Shown: positions 44,173 to 52,964 of the stretch, in pieces
Layout: each line of letters starts with the position of its first letter
Numbering within the stretch: the stretch's first letter is position 1
Assembly: GCF_024171995.1 (NCBI RefSeq)
Contig: NZ_JAMTCT010000003.1
Span: forward strand, 186,001-250,000
Origin: Promicromonospora umidemergens
Lineage (GTDB): Bacteria > Actinomycetota > Actinomycetes > Actinomycetales > Cellulomonadaceae
Length of the DNA stretch: 64,000 bases
Direction: 5' to 3'
The notes under the pieces: generated by a model
What the model was told of the DNA's origin: nothing
Seen by the model: the letters and a program-made list of their open reading frames with translations, nothing else
Databases searched by the model: none
Made by a program: the position numbers and the translations under genes

Positions 44173-44498
44173 GTGCGGCCTTTCGTTGTGGACATTTCTC
44201 AACGAATCGCAGTCATTACCGACTTGTCACGGTCAAGAGGGATGGGGCTCTTCCACCGTATCGAGCCTCCCGCTCGCTTGCTTCCTGAGCGCCCTGGGGT
44301 TGTCGGCTCCCCGAACGTGCCCACCCGGCACCGATCGTCTGGGCGAACCGTCCGGTGGTCAGGAGGGCAGGTGTGACCAGCGAGCCACCCCACTCCACGG
44401 CCGACTGCAGGTTGTCCAAGTAGAACAGGGCACGTCCGGGCAAGTCCCAGCACAAACCGATCCCAGCAGAACAGCCGCAGCGCAACCCGCGCTCCGCC
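44173..44498. other. 326-bp spacer between purN and the BCCT gene
   Basis: No coding frame with recognisable similarity. It contains the short inverted repeat at 44182-44206 near the BCCT start and must hold the BCCT promoter and the purN 3' end. I see no strong terminator here. Confidence 0.4.
44182..44206 (-). promoter_or_regulatory. Leader hairpin next to the BCCT ribosome site
   Basis: In the transcript, TTCGTTG (complement of 44200-44206) pairs with CAACGAA (complement of 44182-44188) across an 11-nt loop. The second arm runs straight into GAAAGG, the likely Shine-Dalgarno of the transporter, so folding could hide it. Confidence 0.4.
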
Positions 44499-45143
44499 TC
44501 AGCGCCCGATCGACGCCTTGCGGCCCGTCACGTACAGGCCTTCGCGAGCGATGCGGCCAACGGTCTCGACCAGGAGCGCTCGCTCGGCGACCTTGATCCG
44601 CTCGGTCAGCGCGTGCTCGTCGTCGTTGTCGAGGACCGGCACCGCCGTCTGGGCGATGATCGGGCCGGTGTCCACGCCGTCGTCGACCAGGTGCACCGTG
44701 CAGCCGGTGACCCTGACCCCGTGGGCGAGCGTGTCCCGCACCGGGTGCGCACCGGGGAAGCTCGGCAGGAGAGCCGGGTGGGTGTTCATCATCCGACCCT
44801 CGAACTTCCGCACGACGCTCGGGGCGAGGATGCGCATGAATCCCGCCAGCACCAGGTAGTCGGGCTGGAACACCGACACCGCTTCGAGCACGCCGTCGTT
44901 CCAGGCGGCGCGGTCGTCGAAGTCCTTCATGGCGACGACGGCGGAGGCCACCCCGGCGTCGCGTGCCAGGTCGAGTGCGCCCGCGTCGGGACGGTCCGTC
45001 ACGACACCGACCACGCGCGCGCCGTAGGCCGCGTCGTCGTGCGCGGCGAGAAGTGCGGCGAGGTTGGATCCGCCGCCCGAGGCGAGCACCACCAGGCGCT
45101 TGGCGGAACGGGACTCGACGGGGTGACCGGAGGGCGTCTGCAC
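44499..45143 (-). CDS. purN: Phosphoribosylglycinamide formyltransferase
   Basis: PurN transfers a formyl group from 10-formyl-THF to GAR in purine synthesis. The 214-residue protein has LVVLASGGGSNLAALLAA (phosphate loop), LAGFMRILAPSVV, and NTHPALLPSFPGAHPVRDTLAHGVRVTGCTVHLVDDGVDTGPII, with the catalytic Asn, His and Asp. The GTG at 45143 is preferred. An upstream extension of 13 codons is possible. No ZTP riboswitch was found upstream, unlike purH. Confidence 0.94.
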   Translation of the reverse strand: MQTPSGHPVESRSAKRLVVLASGGGSNLAALLAAHDDAAYGARVVGVVTDRPDAGALDLARDAGVASAVVAMKDFDDRAAWNDGVLEAVSVFQPDYLVLAGFMRILAPSVVRKFEGRMMNTHPALLPSFPGAHPVRDTLAHGVRVTGCTVHLVDDGVDTGPIIAQTAVPVLDNDDEHALTERIKVAERALLVETVGRIAREGLYVTGRKASIGR

Positions 45144-45237
45144 GAGTCCCAGCCTACGTGGACACCGGCCCGCCCCCAGCACTCCGGAGGGCGCGGCACT
45201 CCGGGTGCCGAGGGAGTGCGAGCCGGTGGCCGAGCCG

Positions 45238-46620
45238 TCAGTCGGCGCGCCACACGCTCAAGGTCGCACGGTCGCCACGGACGCCGTCCACGCCTGTCCC
45301 GACCTTGTCGTTGAGGACCAGCTCGCCTCCCGGGCCGCCGCTCCAGGTCGCGTATCCGTCGCCCGACGAGATGCTCCCGCCGTTGCTGGAGAACGACCGG
45401 ATGTACCCGCCCAGCTGAGCTGTGACGGACTTGTCGTGGACCCAGACCAGGAGCTCGTACGGCCCGCCGGGTCCGCCGATCGGGACCAGGGTCCCCGACG
45501 TCACGCGCACCTGGCATCGCGCGTCCGCGCACGCGTCGAGGTTCGACCCGTCCGCAGGGTGGTCTGCGTTCGCCATGGCACGGTCACGCATCCGCTGGTG
45601 CCGGATGCTCTCCACCAGCTCGTCGTGCACCTTCCGCACCGACTTCGCGCCGGGTGCGTCGGCGTAGGTCTCGAGGTACTCGCCGTACAGGGAGCGGGCG
45701 GCGGCGAGCTTCCCGGCGGCCTGCCGCGCCTGGGCGCAGCCCGCGAGCAGATCGTCACCCCGGTCGTCCGTCGACGCGATCGGTTCGGCGAGCTCCGGCT
45801 CCGTCCACCCACCGTCGTGCAGCCACAGGTACTCGTCCCGAGCCGCACAGGCCTCCGAAGCCAGTGACTCCTCGTCGACCGGCTCGATGTACCCGGCCGG
45901 TCCGGGATACACCGTCGGCTCGATGTACCACTCCTTCTTGAACCGCCCGACATACGTCGACATCGCGTCGCGCACCGACGCAGACTCCTCGGGGTACGCC
46001 GCGAGCGTCTCGGCCAGCTGCTCGACGGCGCCCTCCGGGTCGCGGCCCGGAGCGTCCCAGCTGCCGTTCCCGCTGCTGGCCGACGACGTGAACAGCAGGT
46101 CCGCGCGGACGACGCCCGCGTGCGCCCACCGCGCGCCACGATGAGCGAGGTAGTCGTCGAGGCCGTCCAGCTCGAGGTCCCCGTCGGTGCTGGTCGCGTC
46201 GAGGAGCACCTCGCACGCGCGACGGCCCTGCACCGACGAGTCGACGACGTCGCCGGCCACGAGACGGTGCAGCGGTCCGAGCTCCTCGAGCGCCGCGGCC
46301 GAGTCCTGGCAGTCCCCGCCGGTGTGCCGAGCGTCGGCCTGGTTCACCAGCCGGGACGCCTCAGCCCGCACGGCGACGACGACACCACCGGTGGCGACCA
46401 GCGCCACCGCGGCAGCCACCACGACCACGACCTGCCACCGCCGGGCCAGAAACCGCTTCGTCCCGCGCCTCCACGTGCGGATCGTGGCCTCCCGCTCAGG
46501 CGGGTGTCGTACCGCCCGTTCCTGCGGCGGGCTGTCCGGGCTCGTCAGGTCCCCCGCGTCCGTCGGGTCCGTCGGGTCCGCCGGACCGTTCGGCGGCGTC
46601 GTCTCCTGATCCTTCGTCAT
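45238..46620 (-). CDS. Uncharacterised single-pass membrane protein with large outside domain
   Basis: Not recognised. The 460-residue protein has an acidic Pro-rich cytoplasmic tail and one helix (WQVVVVVAAAVALVATGGVVVAV) near residues 62-84. An outside part of about 370 residues is rich in helices. A C-terminal beta-like segment (QVRVTSGTLVPIGGPGGPYELLVWVHD) contains the pair CADARC. The start at 46620 overlaps the end of the DUF6350 gene by 125 nt in another frame. A later start inside the overlap is possible. Both genes are probably co-transcribed upstream of purN. Confidence 0.55.
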   Translation of the reverse strand: MTKDQETTPPNGPADPTDPTDAGDLTSPDSPPQERAVRHPPEREATIRTWRRGTKRFLARRWQVVVVVAAAVALVATGGVVVAVRAEASRLVNQADARHTGGDCQDSAAALEELGPLHRLVAGDVVDSSVQGRRACEVLLDATSTDGDLELDGLDDYLAHRGARWAHAGVVRADLLFTSSASSGNGSWDAPGRDPEGAVEQLAETLAAYPEESASVRDAMSTYVGRFKKEWYIEPTVYPGPAGYIEPVDEESLASEACAARDEYLWLHDGGWTEPELAEPIASTDDRGDDLLAGCAQARQAAGKLAAARSLYGEYLETYADAPGAKSVRKVHDELVESIRHQRMRDRAMANADHPADGSNLDACADARCQVRVTSGTLVPIGGPGGPYELLVWVHDKSVTAQLGGYIRSFSSNGGSISSGDGYATWSGGPGGELVLNDKVGTGVDGVRGDRATLSVWRAD

Positions 46621-48007
46621 GCGGCAAGCCGACCACGGCACCCTCGGGACCCCTCCCGGCGTCGTCGCCCGGATCGCGCACGCGCCCCAGCAGGCCGACG
46701 GCGTCGACCTTGGCGCCCAGCAGCACGGCAGCCGCTCCCCCACCGACCTCCGCCGCCACCAGGCCGGCGGTCACCAGCGGGTTCGCGCCGACGTCGGACA
46801 GCCGGCCCGGGCCGCCCGCCCCCGCCGCGACCCACTGCCCGAGCAGCATGACGACGCCCGGCGTGACGACGATCCCGGCGAACACCCAGCCGACGTCGGA
46901 CCAGCGGACCAGTGTCGGCTCCAGCCTGCGCCACGCGAACACGCCCGCCACCACGCCGCACGCCACCACGAGCACGGGTGTCCAGGCGCTGACCGGGTTG
47001 ACCCATTCGTCCCCGGGCAACGCTCCGAGGAGCGGGATCGCGGGCAGCGGGCCCGAGATCGTGCCGAACGGTGTGAAGCTGGTCCCCACGCCGACGGCGA
47101 AGCCGGGACCCGCGAGCCAGGCGGCCGCCCACAGCACGAGGTTGGGCAGCAGCGCGAGCTGGGCCACCGCGAACACGATGCCGCCGGTCGCGCCCGGTTC
47201 GAGGGCGGTGATGATGTCCGACGAGGTGGCGCGCCCCGCCACCGTCCACCCCGCCACCAGGAGCGCCGCCCCACCGATCAGCAGCGTGACGGCCACTGCC
47301 CCGCCCCGCAGCCCGAGCCGCAGCGTCGCGGGCACGAGGTCGGCACCGGTGAGCCTGCGGGCCAGCTCCTCTGCCCGTTCGCCGATCTCGGCGGCGGTCG
47401 GGGCGTCCGGGCGCGCCAGGATGCCGAGCAGCATGCCGAGCCCGCCCAGCACGAGGCCGGCGACGGCCGCCATCAGGAGCCCCCAGCGGGGGTCGGTGCC
47501 CGCGATGGCCGCCACCGCCGTCGTGCACAGGGCGTAGGTGACCGCGCCCGCCGCCCAGGCAGGCACCGTCGTGGTGGCGAAGCGCTTGGCCGAGACGTAC
47601 GTGGCGAACAGCGCGAGGGCCGCGACGCCGAGCGGCGCGAGGGTGAGGGTCACGGCGTCGGCCGTGAGCGGGACGCCGTGACCCAGCAGCCAGATCCCCA
47701 TCGCGACGTCGATCGCCGAGCCCACCTGAGCGGCGTCGTCAGGGGCGCCCGTGGGTGTGGCCGGCGTGGCCGTGCCGACGAGGTACGCGACCACCGCGGG
47801 CAGGACCACCACGGCGAGCGACAGGACCACGGCCTGACCGGCCGAGACGACGCCGGCCACGATGTGCGACAGCCGCGCCTGCCTCGGCTCTGCCGGGGCC
47901 GGCTCCTCGACCAGCCGGCTGCGGCGGGCGGGCGGGCGGCTGCCCGGGCGGCTCGTCCGGGCGCCGGGGGTACGGGATGTCGCGCTCGGGCGGGGTGGTG
48001 CGCTCAC
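46496..48007 (-). CDS. DUF6350-family polytopic membrane protein
   Basis: The 503-residue protein has about ten hydrophobic helices. It begins with a basic Arg/Pro/Ser-rich tail and ends with a Gly/Asp/Pro-rich tail of some 60 residues. The DUF6350 family sits between sucCD and purN/purH in many actinobacteria, matching the order here. Its function is unknown; the placement hints at a role tied to central metabolism or the envelope. The last 125 nt overlap the next gene in a different frame. Confidence 0.75.
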   Translation of the reverse strand: MSAPPRPSATSRTPGARTSRPGSRPPARRSRLVEEPAPAEPRQARLSHIVAGVVSAGQAVVLSLAVVVLPAVVAYLVGTATPATPTGAPDDAAQVGSAIDVAMGIWLLGHGVPLTADAVTLTLAPLGVAALALFATYVSAKRFATTTVPAWAAGAVTYALCTTAVAAIAGTDPRWGLLMAAVAGLVLGGLGMLLGILARPDAPTAAEIGERAEELARRLTGADLVPATLRLGLRGGAVAVTLLIGGAALLVAGWTVAGRATSSDIITALEPGATGGIVFAVAQLALLPNLVLWAAAWLAGPGFAVGVGTSFTPFGTISGPLPAIPLLGALPGDEWVNPVSAWTPVLVVACGVVAGVFAWRRLEPTLVRWSDVGWVFAGIVVTPGVVMLLGQWVAAGAGGPGRLSDVGANPLVTAGLVAAEVGGGAAAVLLGAKVDAVGLLGRVRDPGDDAGRGPEGAVVGLPHDEGSGDDAAERSGGPDGPDGRGGPDEPGQPAAGTGGTTPA

Positions 48008-48140
48008 GAGCCAATCTTCACCCGCCCGGTGCTGTCACACGGGGGACCCGCCTCGGCGTGGCCCGGGTGAAGTTCGGAAAAATCACGGAGAAGCATGGAG
48101 CTCCCGCGTCACCTGATGTAATGAAGCGCACCGAAACCGC

Positions 48141-48201
48141 GTTGAGTGCGGGACGTTCGCCCGTCCAGACGTCCTGGAAGAGCGAACATCCCGCACTCGA
48201 C
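48141..48201 (-). terminator. sucCD terminator, box-like 20-bp arms
   Basis: Arms 48141-48160 (GTTGAGTGCGGGACGTTCGC) and 48182-48201 pair with two G-U positions. A second small CCAG/CTGG stem lies inside. It begins 17 bp after the sucD stop. The CGAGTGC start of the arms resembles the boxes at 14710-14828. Confidence 0.75.
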
Positions 48202-48217
48202 GGAGGGTGCGGACCTG

Positions 48218-49114
48218 TCAGAGGGAGCGGAGGATCTCGCGCATCAGGTCAGCGGCCTCGGTCGGCGTCTTGCCGACCTTGACGCCGACGGCCTCGAGGG
48301 CCTCCTTCTTCGCCGCGGCGGTGCCGGACGAGCCGGACACGATCGCACCGGCGTGACCCATCGTCTTGCCCTCGGGGGCGGTGAAGCCCGCGACGTAGCC
48401 GACGACCGGCTTGGTGACGTGCTCCTTGATGTAGGCGGCCGCACGCTCCTCGGCGTCGCCGCCGATCTCGCCGATCATCACGATCGCCTTGGTCTCCGGG
48501 TCGTTCTCGAAGGCCTCGAGCGCATCGATGTGCGTGGTGCCGACGATCGGGTCGCCGCCGATGCCGATGGCGGTCGAGAAGCCGAGGTCCTTCAGCTCGT
48601 ACATCATCTGGTAGGTCAGCGTGCCCGACTTGGACACGAGACCGATCGGGCCCTTGCCCGTGATGGTGTGCGGCGTGATGCCGGCCAGCGACTCGCCAGG
48701 GGTGATGATGCCGGGGCAGTTCGGCCCGATCATCCGGGTCTCCTTGCCCTGCAGGTAGGCCCACACCTCTGCGGTGTCCTGCACGGGCACGCCCTCGGTG
48801 ATGACCACGAGCAGGCTGATGCCCGCGTCGATGGCCTCGATGGCCGCGTCCTTGGTGAAGGCCGGGGGCACGAAGACGACGGAGACGTCCGCGCCGGTCT
48901 CGGCCATGGCCTCCTTGACGGTGCCGAAGACGGGCAGCGTGACGTCGTTGCCCTCGTGGTCCTTGTGCTCCACCGTGGTGCCGGCCTTGCGGGCGTTCAC
49001 GCCGCCGACGATCGTCGCGCCCGAGTCGAGCATGAGGGCGGTGTGCTTGGCACCCATGCCGCCCGTGATGCCCTGGACGATGATCTTCGAGTCCTGGTTC
49101 AGGTAGATAGACAT
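48218..49114 (-). CDS. sucD: Succinyl-CoA synthetase, alpha subunit
   Basis: This subunit binds CoA and carries the phosphohistidine. The 298-residue protein has [21 protein letters not shown] at the N-terminus, [18 protein letters not shown], and the active-site [18 protein letters not shown] with the His. It is 39 bp downstream of sucC on the same strand. The complex makes ATP or GTP from succinyl-CoA in the TCA cycle, alongside Icd and Mdh from this window. Confidence 0.96.
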   Translation of the reverse strand: MSIYLNQDSKIIVQGITGGMGAKHTALMLDSGATIVGGVNARKAGTTVEHKDHEGNDVTLPVFGTVKEAMAETGADVSVVFVPPAFTKDAAIEAIDAGISLLVVITEGVPVQDTAEVWAYLQGKETRMIGPNCPGIITPGESLAGITPHTITGKGPIGLVSKSGTLTYQMMYELKDLGFSTAIGIGGDPIVGTTHIDALEAFENDPETKAIVMIGEIGGDAEERAAAYIKEHVTKPVVGYVAGFTAPEGKTMGHAGAIVSGSSGTAAAKKEALEAVGVKVGKTPTEAADLMREILRSL

Positions 49115-49153
49115 TGTCTCGTTGTCTCTGCTTTCGAAGTCTTCAGCGGGCGG

Positions 49154-50320
49154 TCAGGCGTTGGCCAGCTGGGCAGCCTTGTCGGCGCCGCCGTCCATCG
49201 TGTCGGCAAGGGTGACGAGCGGGTGGTTGCGCTCGGCCAGGATCTGGCGGCCCAGCTCGACGTTGTTGCCGTCGAGGCGGACGACCAGCGGCTTGGTGGC
49301 GTGGTCGCCCAGCAGGTCGAGCGCGCCCACGATGCCGTTGGCCACCTCGTCACAGGCGGTGATGCCGCCGAAGACGTTCACGAACACTGCCTTGACCTGC
49401 TCGTCCCCGAGGATGACGTCGAGCCCGTTCGCCATGACCTTGGCGTTCGCGCCGCCGCCGATGTCGAGGAAGTTGGCCGGCTTGACGCCGCCGTGCTTCT
49501 CACCGGCGTACGCGACGACGTCGAGCGTGGACATGACCAGGCCCGCGCCGTTGCCGATGATGCCGACCTCGCCGTCGAGCTTGACGTAGTTGAGGTCGTT
49601 CTCCTTGGCCTTGGCCTCGAGCGGGTCGGCAGCGGCCGAGTCCTCGAGCTCCGCGTGGTCCGCGTGGCGGAAGCCGGCGTTCTCGTCGAGCGTCACCTTG
49701 CCGTCCAGGGCGACGATCTCGCCGTCCTCGGTCTTGACCAGCGGGTTCACCTCGACCAGCGTGGCGTCCTCAGCCTTGAACACCGTCCACAGGCCGCGGA
49801 TCACGTCGGCGACCTTGCCCTTGATGTCGTCGGCGAAGCCGGCGGCGTCAACGATCTCCGCGGCCTTGGCCTCGTCGATGCCGACAGCCGGGTCGACGGC
49901 GATGCGGGCCAGCGCCTCGGGGCGCTCGACGGCCAGCTGCTCGATCTCCATACCGCCCTCGACGGAGCACATGGCGAGGTAGTTGCGGTTCGACCGGTCC
50001 AGGAGCACGGAGAAGTAGAACTCCTCGGCGATCTTGGCACCCTGCGCCACCATCACCCGGTGCACGGTGTGGCCCTTGATGTCCATGCCGAGGATCTCGC
50101 CGGCCTTCTCAGCGGTCTCTTCCGGCGAGTGGGCCAGCTTGACGCCGCCCGCCTTGCCACGACCACCGGTCTTGACCTGGGCCTTCACGACGACAGTTCC
50201 GCCGCCCAGCTTCTCGGCGCCTTCGCGAGCCTCTTCGGGGGTCGTCGCGACAACCCCACCAAGCACGGGCACGCCGTGCTTCTCGAAGATGTCGCGCGCC
50301 TGGTATTCGAACAGGTCCAC
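49154..50320 (-). CDS. sucC: Succinyl-CoA synthetase, beta subunit
   Basis: The 388-residue ATP-grasp subunit binds nucleotide and succinate. It begins [19 protein letters not shown] and contains [38 protein letters not shown] and [20 protein letters not shown], the family landmarks. The GTG at 50320 is chosen because AAGGA lies 9 nt upstream and the length then equals the family norm. An ATG six codons earlier is also in frame. sucC and sucD form one operon. Confidence 0.96.
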   Translation of the reverse strand: MDLFEYQARDIFEKHGVPVLGGVVATTPEEAREGAEKLGGGTVVVKAQVKTGGRGKAGGVKLAHSPEETAEKAGEILGMDIKGHTVHRVMVAQGAKIAEEFYFSVLLDRSNRNYLAMCSVEGGMEIEQLAVERPEALARIAVDPAVGIDEAKAAEIVDAAGFADDIKGKVADVIRGLWTVFKAEDATLVEVNPLVKTEDGEIVALDGKVTLDENAGFRHADHAELEDSAAADPLEAKAKENDLNYVKLDGEVGIIGNGAGLVMSTLDVVAYAGEKHGGVKPANFLDIGGGANAKVMANGLDVILGDEQVKAVFVNVFGGITACDEVANGIVGALDLLGDHATKPLVVRLDGNNVELGRQILAERNHPLVTLADTMDGGADKAAQLANA

Positions 50321-50543
50321 CCTGCTGCGTCCTTCCATCGGGATGCGGCCCTCGGACGTCGTAGGCGCCCGGAGCCCGGCTGAAGCGATGTCTCGACGTC
50401 AAGACATCCCGGTACAGGGTAGCCCTGGATCGCCCGTGCTTCCGAACGAAGCGGCGACATTCCGCGGCTCGACGCCGACCGCCGCGCGGCCTGTGGTGCA
50501 CGTCTCGGTGCTGACCCGCCCCACGGGCTTGCAGCACCCAATC

Positions 50544-50561
50544 TGTCAACCACGGTTGACA
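50544..50561. promoter_or_regulatory. Palindromic operator O1 of the HTH/ClpN-like pair
   Basis: TGTCAACCACGGTTGACA is a perfect 16-of-18 dyad (only the central CA/CG pair is not self-complementary). It is 28 bp centre to centre from the second copy, and nothing else in the window matches. The halves contain TTGACA, which could double as a -35 hexamer. Confidence 0.8.
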
Positions 50562-50571
50562 GATCTGCGAC

Positions 50572-50589
50572 TGTCAACCATGGTTGACA
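50572..50589. promoter_or_regulatory. Palindromic operator O2 of the HTH/ClpN-like pair
   Basis: TGTCAACCATGGTTGACA is a perfect 18-bp palindrome that ends one base before the start codon at 50591. This leaves no room for a normal ribosome site, so the transcript may be leaderless or the true start may be further in. Confidence 0.8.
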
Positions 50590-50590
50590 C

Positions 50591-50800
50591 ATGAGCCAGC
50601 AAGCACTCGTCGCATCCGCCGCCGGGGACGACCCCGCCGACGGGCTGCGCGCCGTCCGGGCCCTGCGCGAGCTGGCCGACCGTCTCGAGGCGCTCCAGGT
50701 GGAACGTGCGCGGCGGCTCGGCTGGTCGTGGCAGGAGATTGCCGCCGCACTCGGCGTCTCCCGGCAGGCGGTCCACAAGAAGCACAACAGGAGGATCTGA
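50591..50800 (+). CDS. Small helix-turn-helix DNA-binding protein
   Basis: The 69-residue protein has an N-terminal helix (ADGLRAVRALRELADRLEALQVERA) and a C-terminal HTH (GWSWQEIAAALGVSRQAVHKKH). Proteins of this size next to a Clp N-domain gene recur in actinobacteria and are thought to be local regulators. Its gene lies directly behind two 18-bp palindromes, so autoregulation is the simplest reading. The stop overlaps the next start (TGATG). No clear ribosome site precedes it. Confidence 0.8.
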   Translation: MSQQALVASAAGDDPADGLRAVRALRELADRLEALQVERARRLGWSWQEIAAALGVSRQAVHKKHNRRI

Positions 50801-51342
50801 TGTTCGAGAGGTTCACGAAGGACGCCCGCTCCGCCGTCGTCGACGCCCAGCAGGTCGCCCGTGCCGCGCACAGCGACCAGATCGACAGCCGCCACCTGCT
50901 CGTCGCCCTCGCCGAGAGCGAGGGCCTTGCCCGCACCGCTCTGGCCGACGGCGGCCTCGACGTGACCGACGTCGTCGCGCGTGCCCGGGCAAGCATCGAG
51001 GCGGGCGACGCGCTCGACCACGGCGCGCTGGCCGCCGTCGGCATCGACCTCGACGAGGTCACGCGCCGCACCGAGGCCACGTTCGGCGAGGGTGCGCTCG
51101 CGCGCGCCGGCCGGGTCCTGCGCGTGCGCCGCAAGCACATCCCGTTCACCCCGGACGCGAAGAAGTCGCTGGAGCTCGCGCTGCGCGAGGCGATCCGGCT
51201 GGGCTCCAAGGAGATCAACGGCGGGCACCTGCTGCTCGGCCTCACGCGCGCCGAGTCACCTGGCCGTCGCGTCCTGGCGGACGCCGGAGCGGACCTCGAG
51301 CGCGTCCGGCGCCACGCGGAGGGCGCGAGCGAGGCGGTGTAG
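50800..51342 (+). CDS. Clp N-terminal (ClpN) double-domain protein without ATPase
   Basis: The 180-residue protein has two Clp_N repeats: FTKDARSAVVDAQQVARAAHSDQIDSRHLLVALAE at the start, and TPDAKKSLELALREAIRLGSKEINGGHLLLGLTR near 110-145. These normally bind adaptors or substrates at the N-terminus of ClpA/ClpC. There is no AAA+ module, so it may act as an adaptor, decoy or anti-adaptor for ClpC (inference). AGGAGG at 50789-50794 gives a strong start. Coupled to the HTH gene. Confidence 0.85.
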   Translation: MFERFTKDARSAVVDAQQVARAAHSDQIDSRHLLVALAESEGLARTALADGGLDVTDVVARARASIEAGDALDHGALAAVGIDLDEVTRRTEATFGEGALARAGRVLRVRRKHIPFTPDAKKSLELALREAIRLGSKEINGGHLLLGLTRAESPGRRVLADAGADLERVRRHAEGASEAV

Positions 51343-51375
51343 GCGGACTCGCCTGACCTACGACGACAGCGGTGC

Positions 51376-52263
51376 CTACTGGGTGATCACCTGAGCCTCA
51401 CCCATAACGATGTCCGTGGAGTCCTCAAGGGTAAACTCGATCGTTCCGGTATCGCCGATGCCCTGCCACTGCAAGATCCAGTACGAGGTGGCCGTGACCT
51501 TGTACTCGCCCTGCCGCGTGTAGCGGTGCCCGCAGTCGGGGGAATCTGCGATGTCGTACTTGTCTTCGTACGGGGTGCCGGAGCCGACACAGGTCACCGT
51601 GGTTCCGTCGCCCATGTTCCACACGATCTTGTCGACTCTGGCTGTCGCCGTCACCGAGAAGTTCCCGGCCGTCGCTGTCTCCGTGATCGGACCCATGGTG
51701 TGCCGGCCAGGATCCACGACCCACATCCACTGGGGCATCCCGACGATCCCGATGCTGCCAGGCTCGTCCTCGGGCACGATTCCGATGTCGATCGCGCGCA
51801 GGTTCATCTGGGCCCGGGCCTGCTCGGCGAGCTCCGCAGGGTCCGGCGTCGGCGGAGCTTCGGGGGCATCAGGCGCCCAGAACTCGGCTTCGACCGTGGG
51901 TCCGAATCGTTGGTTCGCGCCGCACAGTGCGGTGTGGATCGCGCCGTCCTCGTTCCCCTCCCAGACAGGCCTGTCCCTCGGAGGTTGTGGGTCTGCCAGG
52001 CCGATGTACAGGCAGCTCTGGCCGTCGACGGTTATACGCAGGTCGCCTCCACCGTCTGAACCGTCATCATTGCCGCTCCCGCCACTAGCATCGCCGCCGG
52101 TGTCCCCGTCGCCTCCGCCGCTGCCAGGGTCATCGGCTGTGACCTCACACTTCATTCCGTTGTCGCTCCACTGCACACATTCAGGCTCGGCAGCGGCTGC
52201 AGACCGCGCGAACAATGCCAGGGAAAGGGCGAGAACCAGCACGGCCACAGAGCGTCTCAGCAT
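51376..52263 (-). CDS. Secreted protein with Gly/Asp-rich linker and PKD-like domain
   Basis: The 295-residue precursor has a signal peptide to about residue 25 (LALFARSAAAAEP) and CVQWSDNGMKCEV. A linker of Gly, Ser and Asp follows (about 45-75). The C-terminal beta domain reads VDKIVWNMGDGTTVTCVGSG, then CGHRYTRQGEYKVTATSYW, the W-x-x-G-D-G and H-x-Y-x-x-x-G-x-Y pattern of PKD/Ig-like folds. Its start overlaps the stop of the upstream lipoprotein by 7 nt (ATGCTGA), so it is the last gene of the minus-strand operon. Confidence 0.65.
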   Translation of the reverse strand: MLRRSVAVLVLALSLALFARSAAAAEPECVQWSDNGMKCEVTADDPGSGGGDGDTGGDASGGSGNDDGSDGGGDLRITVDGQSCLYIGLADPQPPRDRPVWEGNEDGAIHTALCGANQRFGPTVEAEFWAPDAPEAPPTPDPAELAEQARAQMNLRAIDIGIVPEDEPGSIGIVGMPQWMWVVDPGRHTMGPITETATAGNFSVTATARVDKIVWNMGDGTTVTCVGSGTPYEDKYDIADSPDCGHRYTRQGEYKVTATSYWILQWQGIGDTGTIEFTLEDSTDIVMGEAQVITQ

Positions 52264-52886
52264 GACGTGAGCTCCGGGCCATCGGTGAAGTCGACCAGCC
52301 AGGGCCCCTTCGGGTACTCGTAGTTGGCCACGCCAACCTGGAGCGCCACGCGATCAGGCCTTGCGTCCGTGACGATCGACGTGCCGTCCTCGGTGACCAC
52401 GTCGACGTCGCTGAGGTCGTAGCAGACCGTAAAGATGACGTTCGGGATCTCCGGCGGAACCTCGTTCGGCCTGTTCGTCAGGCTGACTTCGGGGTCCTTG
52501 ATCGACTCGACCTTGATCCCTCCGACCTGGTGCACCCCCTGGTAGGCATGAGAGTTGACTCCGTTCCGCAGATCGGACAGCGCCGTCGTGATGGCGACCT
52601 TCTTGAAGTCCTCGACGTTGAAGTTCTTCGGGTCTCGCAGGGAGACTTCCATCACCCGGAAGTACTTACGAACCGCCGTTTCAGCCTTGGTGATCGCTTT
52701 CTCCTCGGGCGACGGCACGGTTGGCGACGGTGATGCGGACTGCGCGGCCGACGTCGACGTCGTCTCCGACGCAGCCGGCTCGACGGACGATCCCTGCTCG
52801 GCCGAGCAGGCAGTCAGACCGATCCCGAGGGAAAGGGCGGCACCCACGCTCAGTACGCGAGTGGCAAAACGGGGAGTGCGAGACAT
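52257..52886 (-). CDS. Lipoprotein of unknown function (gene C)
   Basis: The 209-residue precursor has signal VLSVGAALSLGIGLTAC with lipobox LTAC (Cys27). A Ser/Thr/Pro-rich linker follows to about 60. The soluble domain contains KAETAVRKYFRVMEVSLRDP and KVAITTALSDLRNG. Its first 54 codons and 5' flank are duplicated as a broken copy at 53567-53722. The stop overlaps the PKD-like gene start. Not recognised beyond this; a surface role is implied by the lipid anchor. Confidence 0.65.
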   Translation of the reverse strand: MSRTPRFATRVLSVGAALSLGIGLTACSAEQGSSVEPAASETTSTSAAQSASPSPTVPSPEEKAITKAETAVRKYFRVMEVSLRDPKNFNVEDFKKVAITTALSDLRNGVNSHAYQGVHQVGGIKVESIKDPEVSLTNRPNEVPPEIPNVIFTVCYDLSDVDVVTEDGTSIVTDARPDRVALQVGVANYEYPKGPWLVDFTDGPELTSC

Positions 52887-52964
52887 CTGAGGGCTTCTCC
52901 TTGGCTGATTCAGGCGGGACCGTGTGCCGCTCGCGCGTCGATTGCGATGCGGCGCTAGCGCAGA

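Noticed and set aside
44173-44498. Small RNA gene or riboswitch in the purN-BCCT spacer
   Set aside because: No conserved riboswitch blocks, no strong terminator and no clear promoter could be seen. Only the small leader hairpin is supported.
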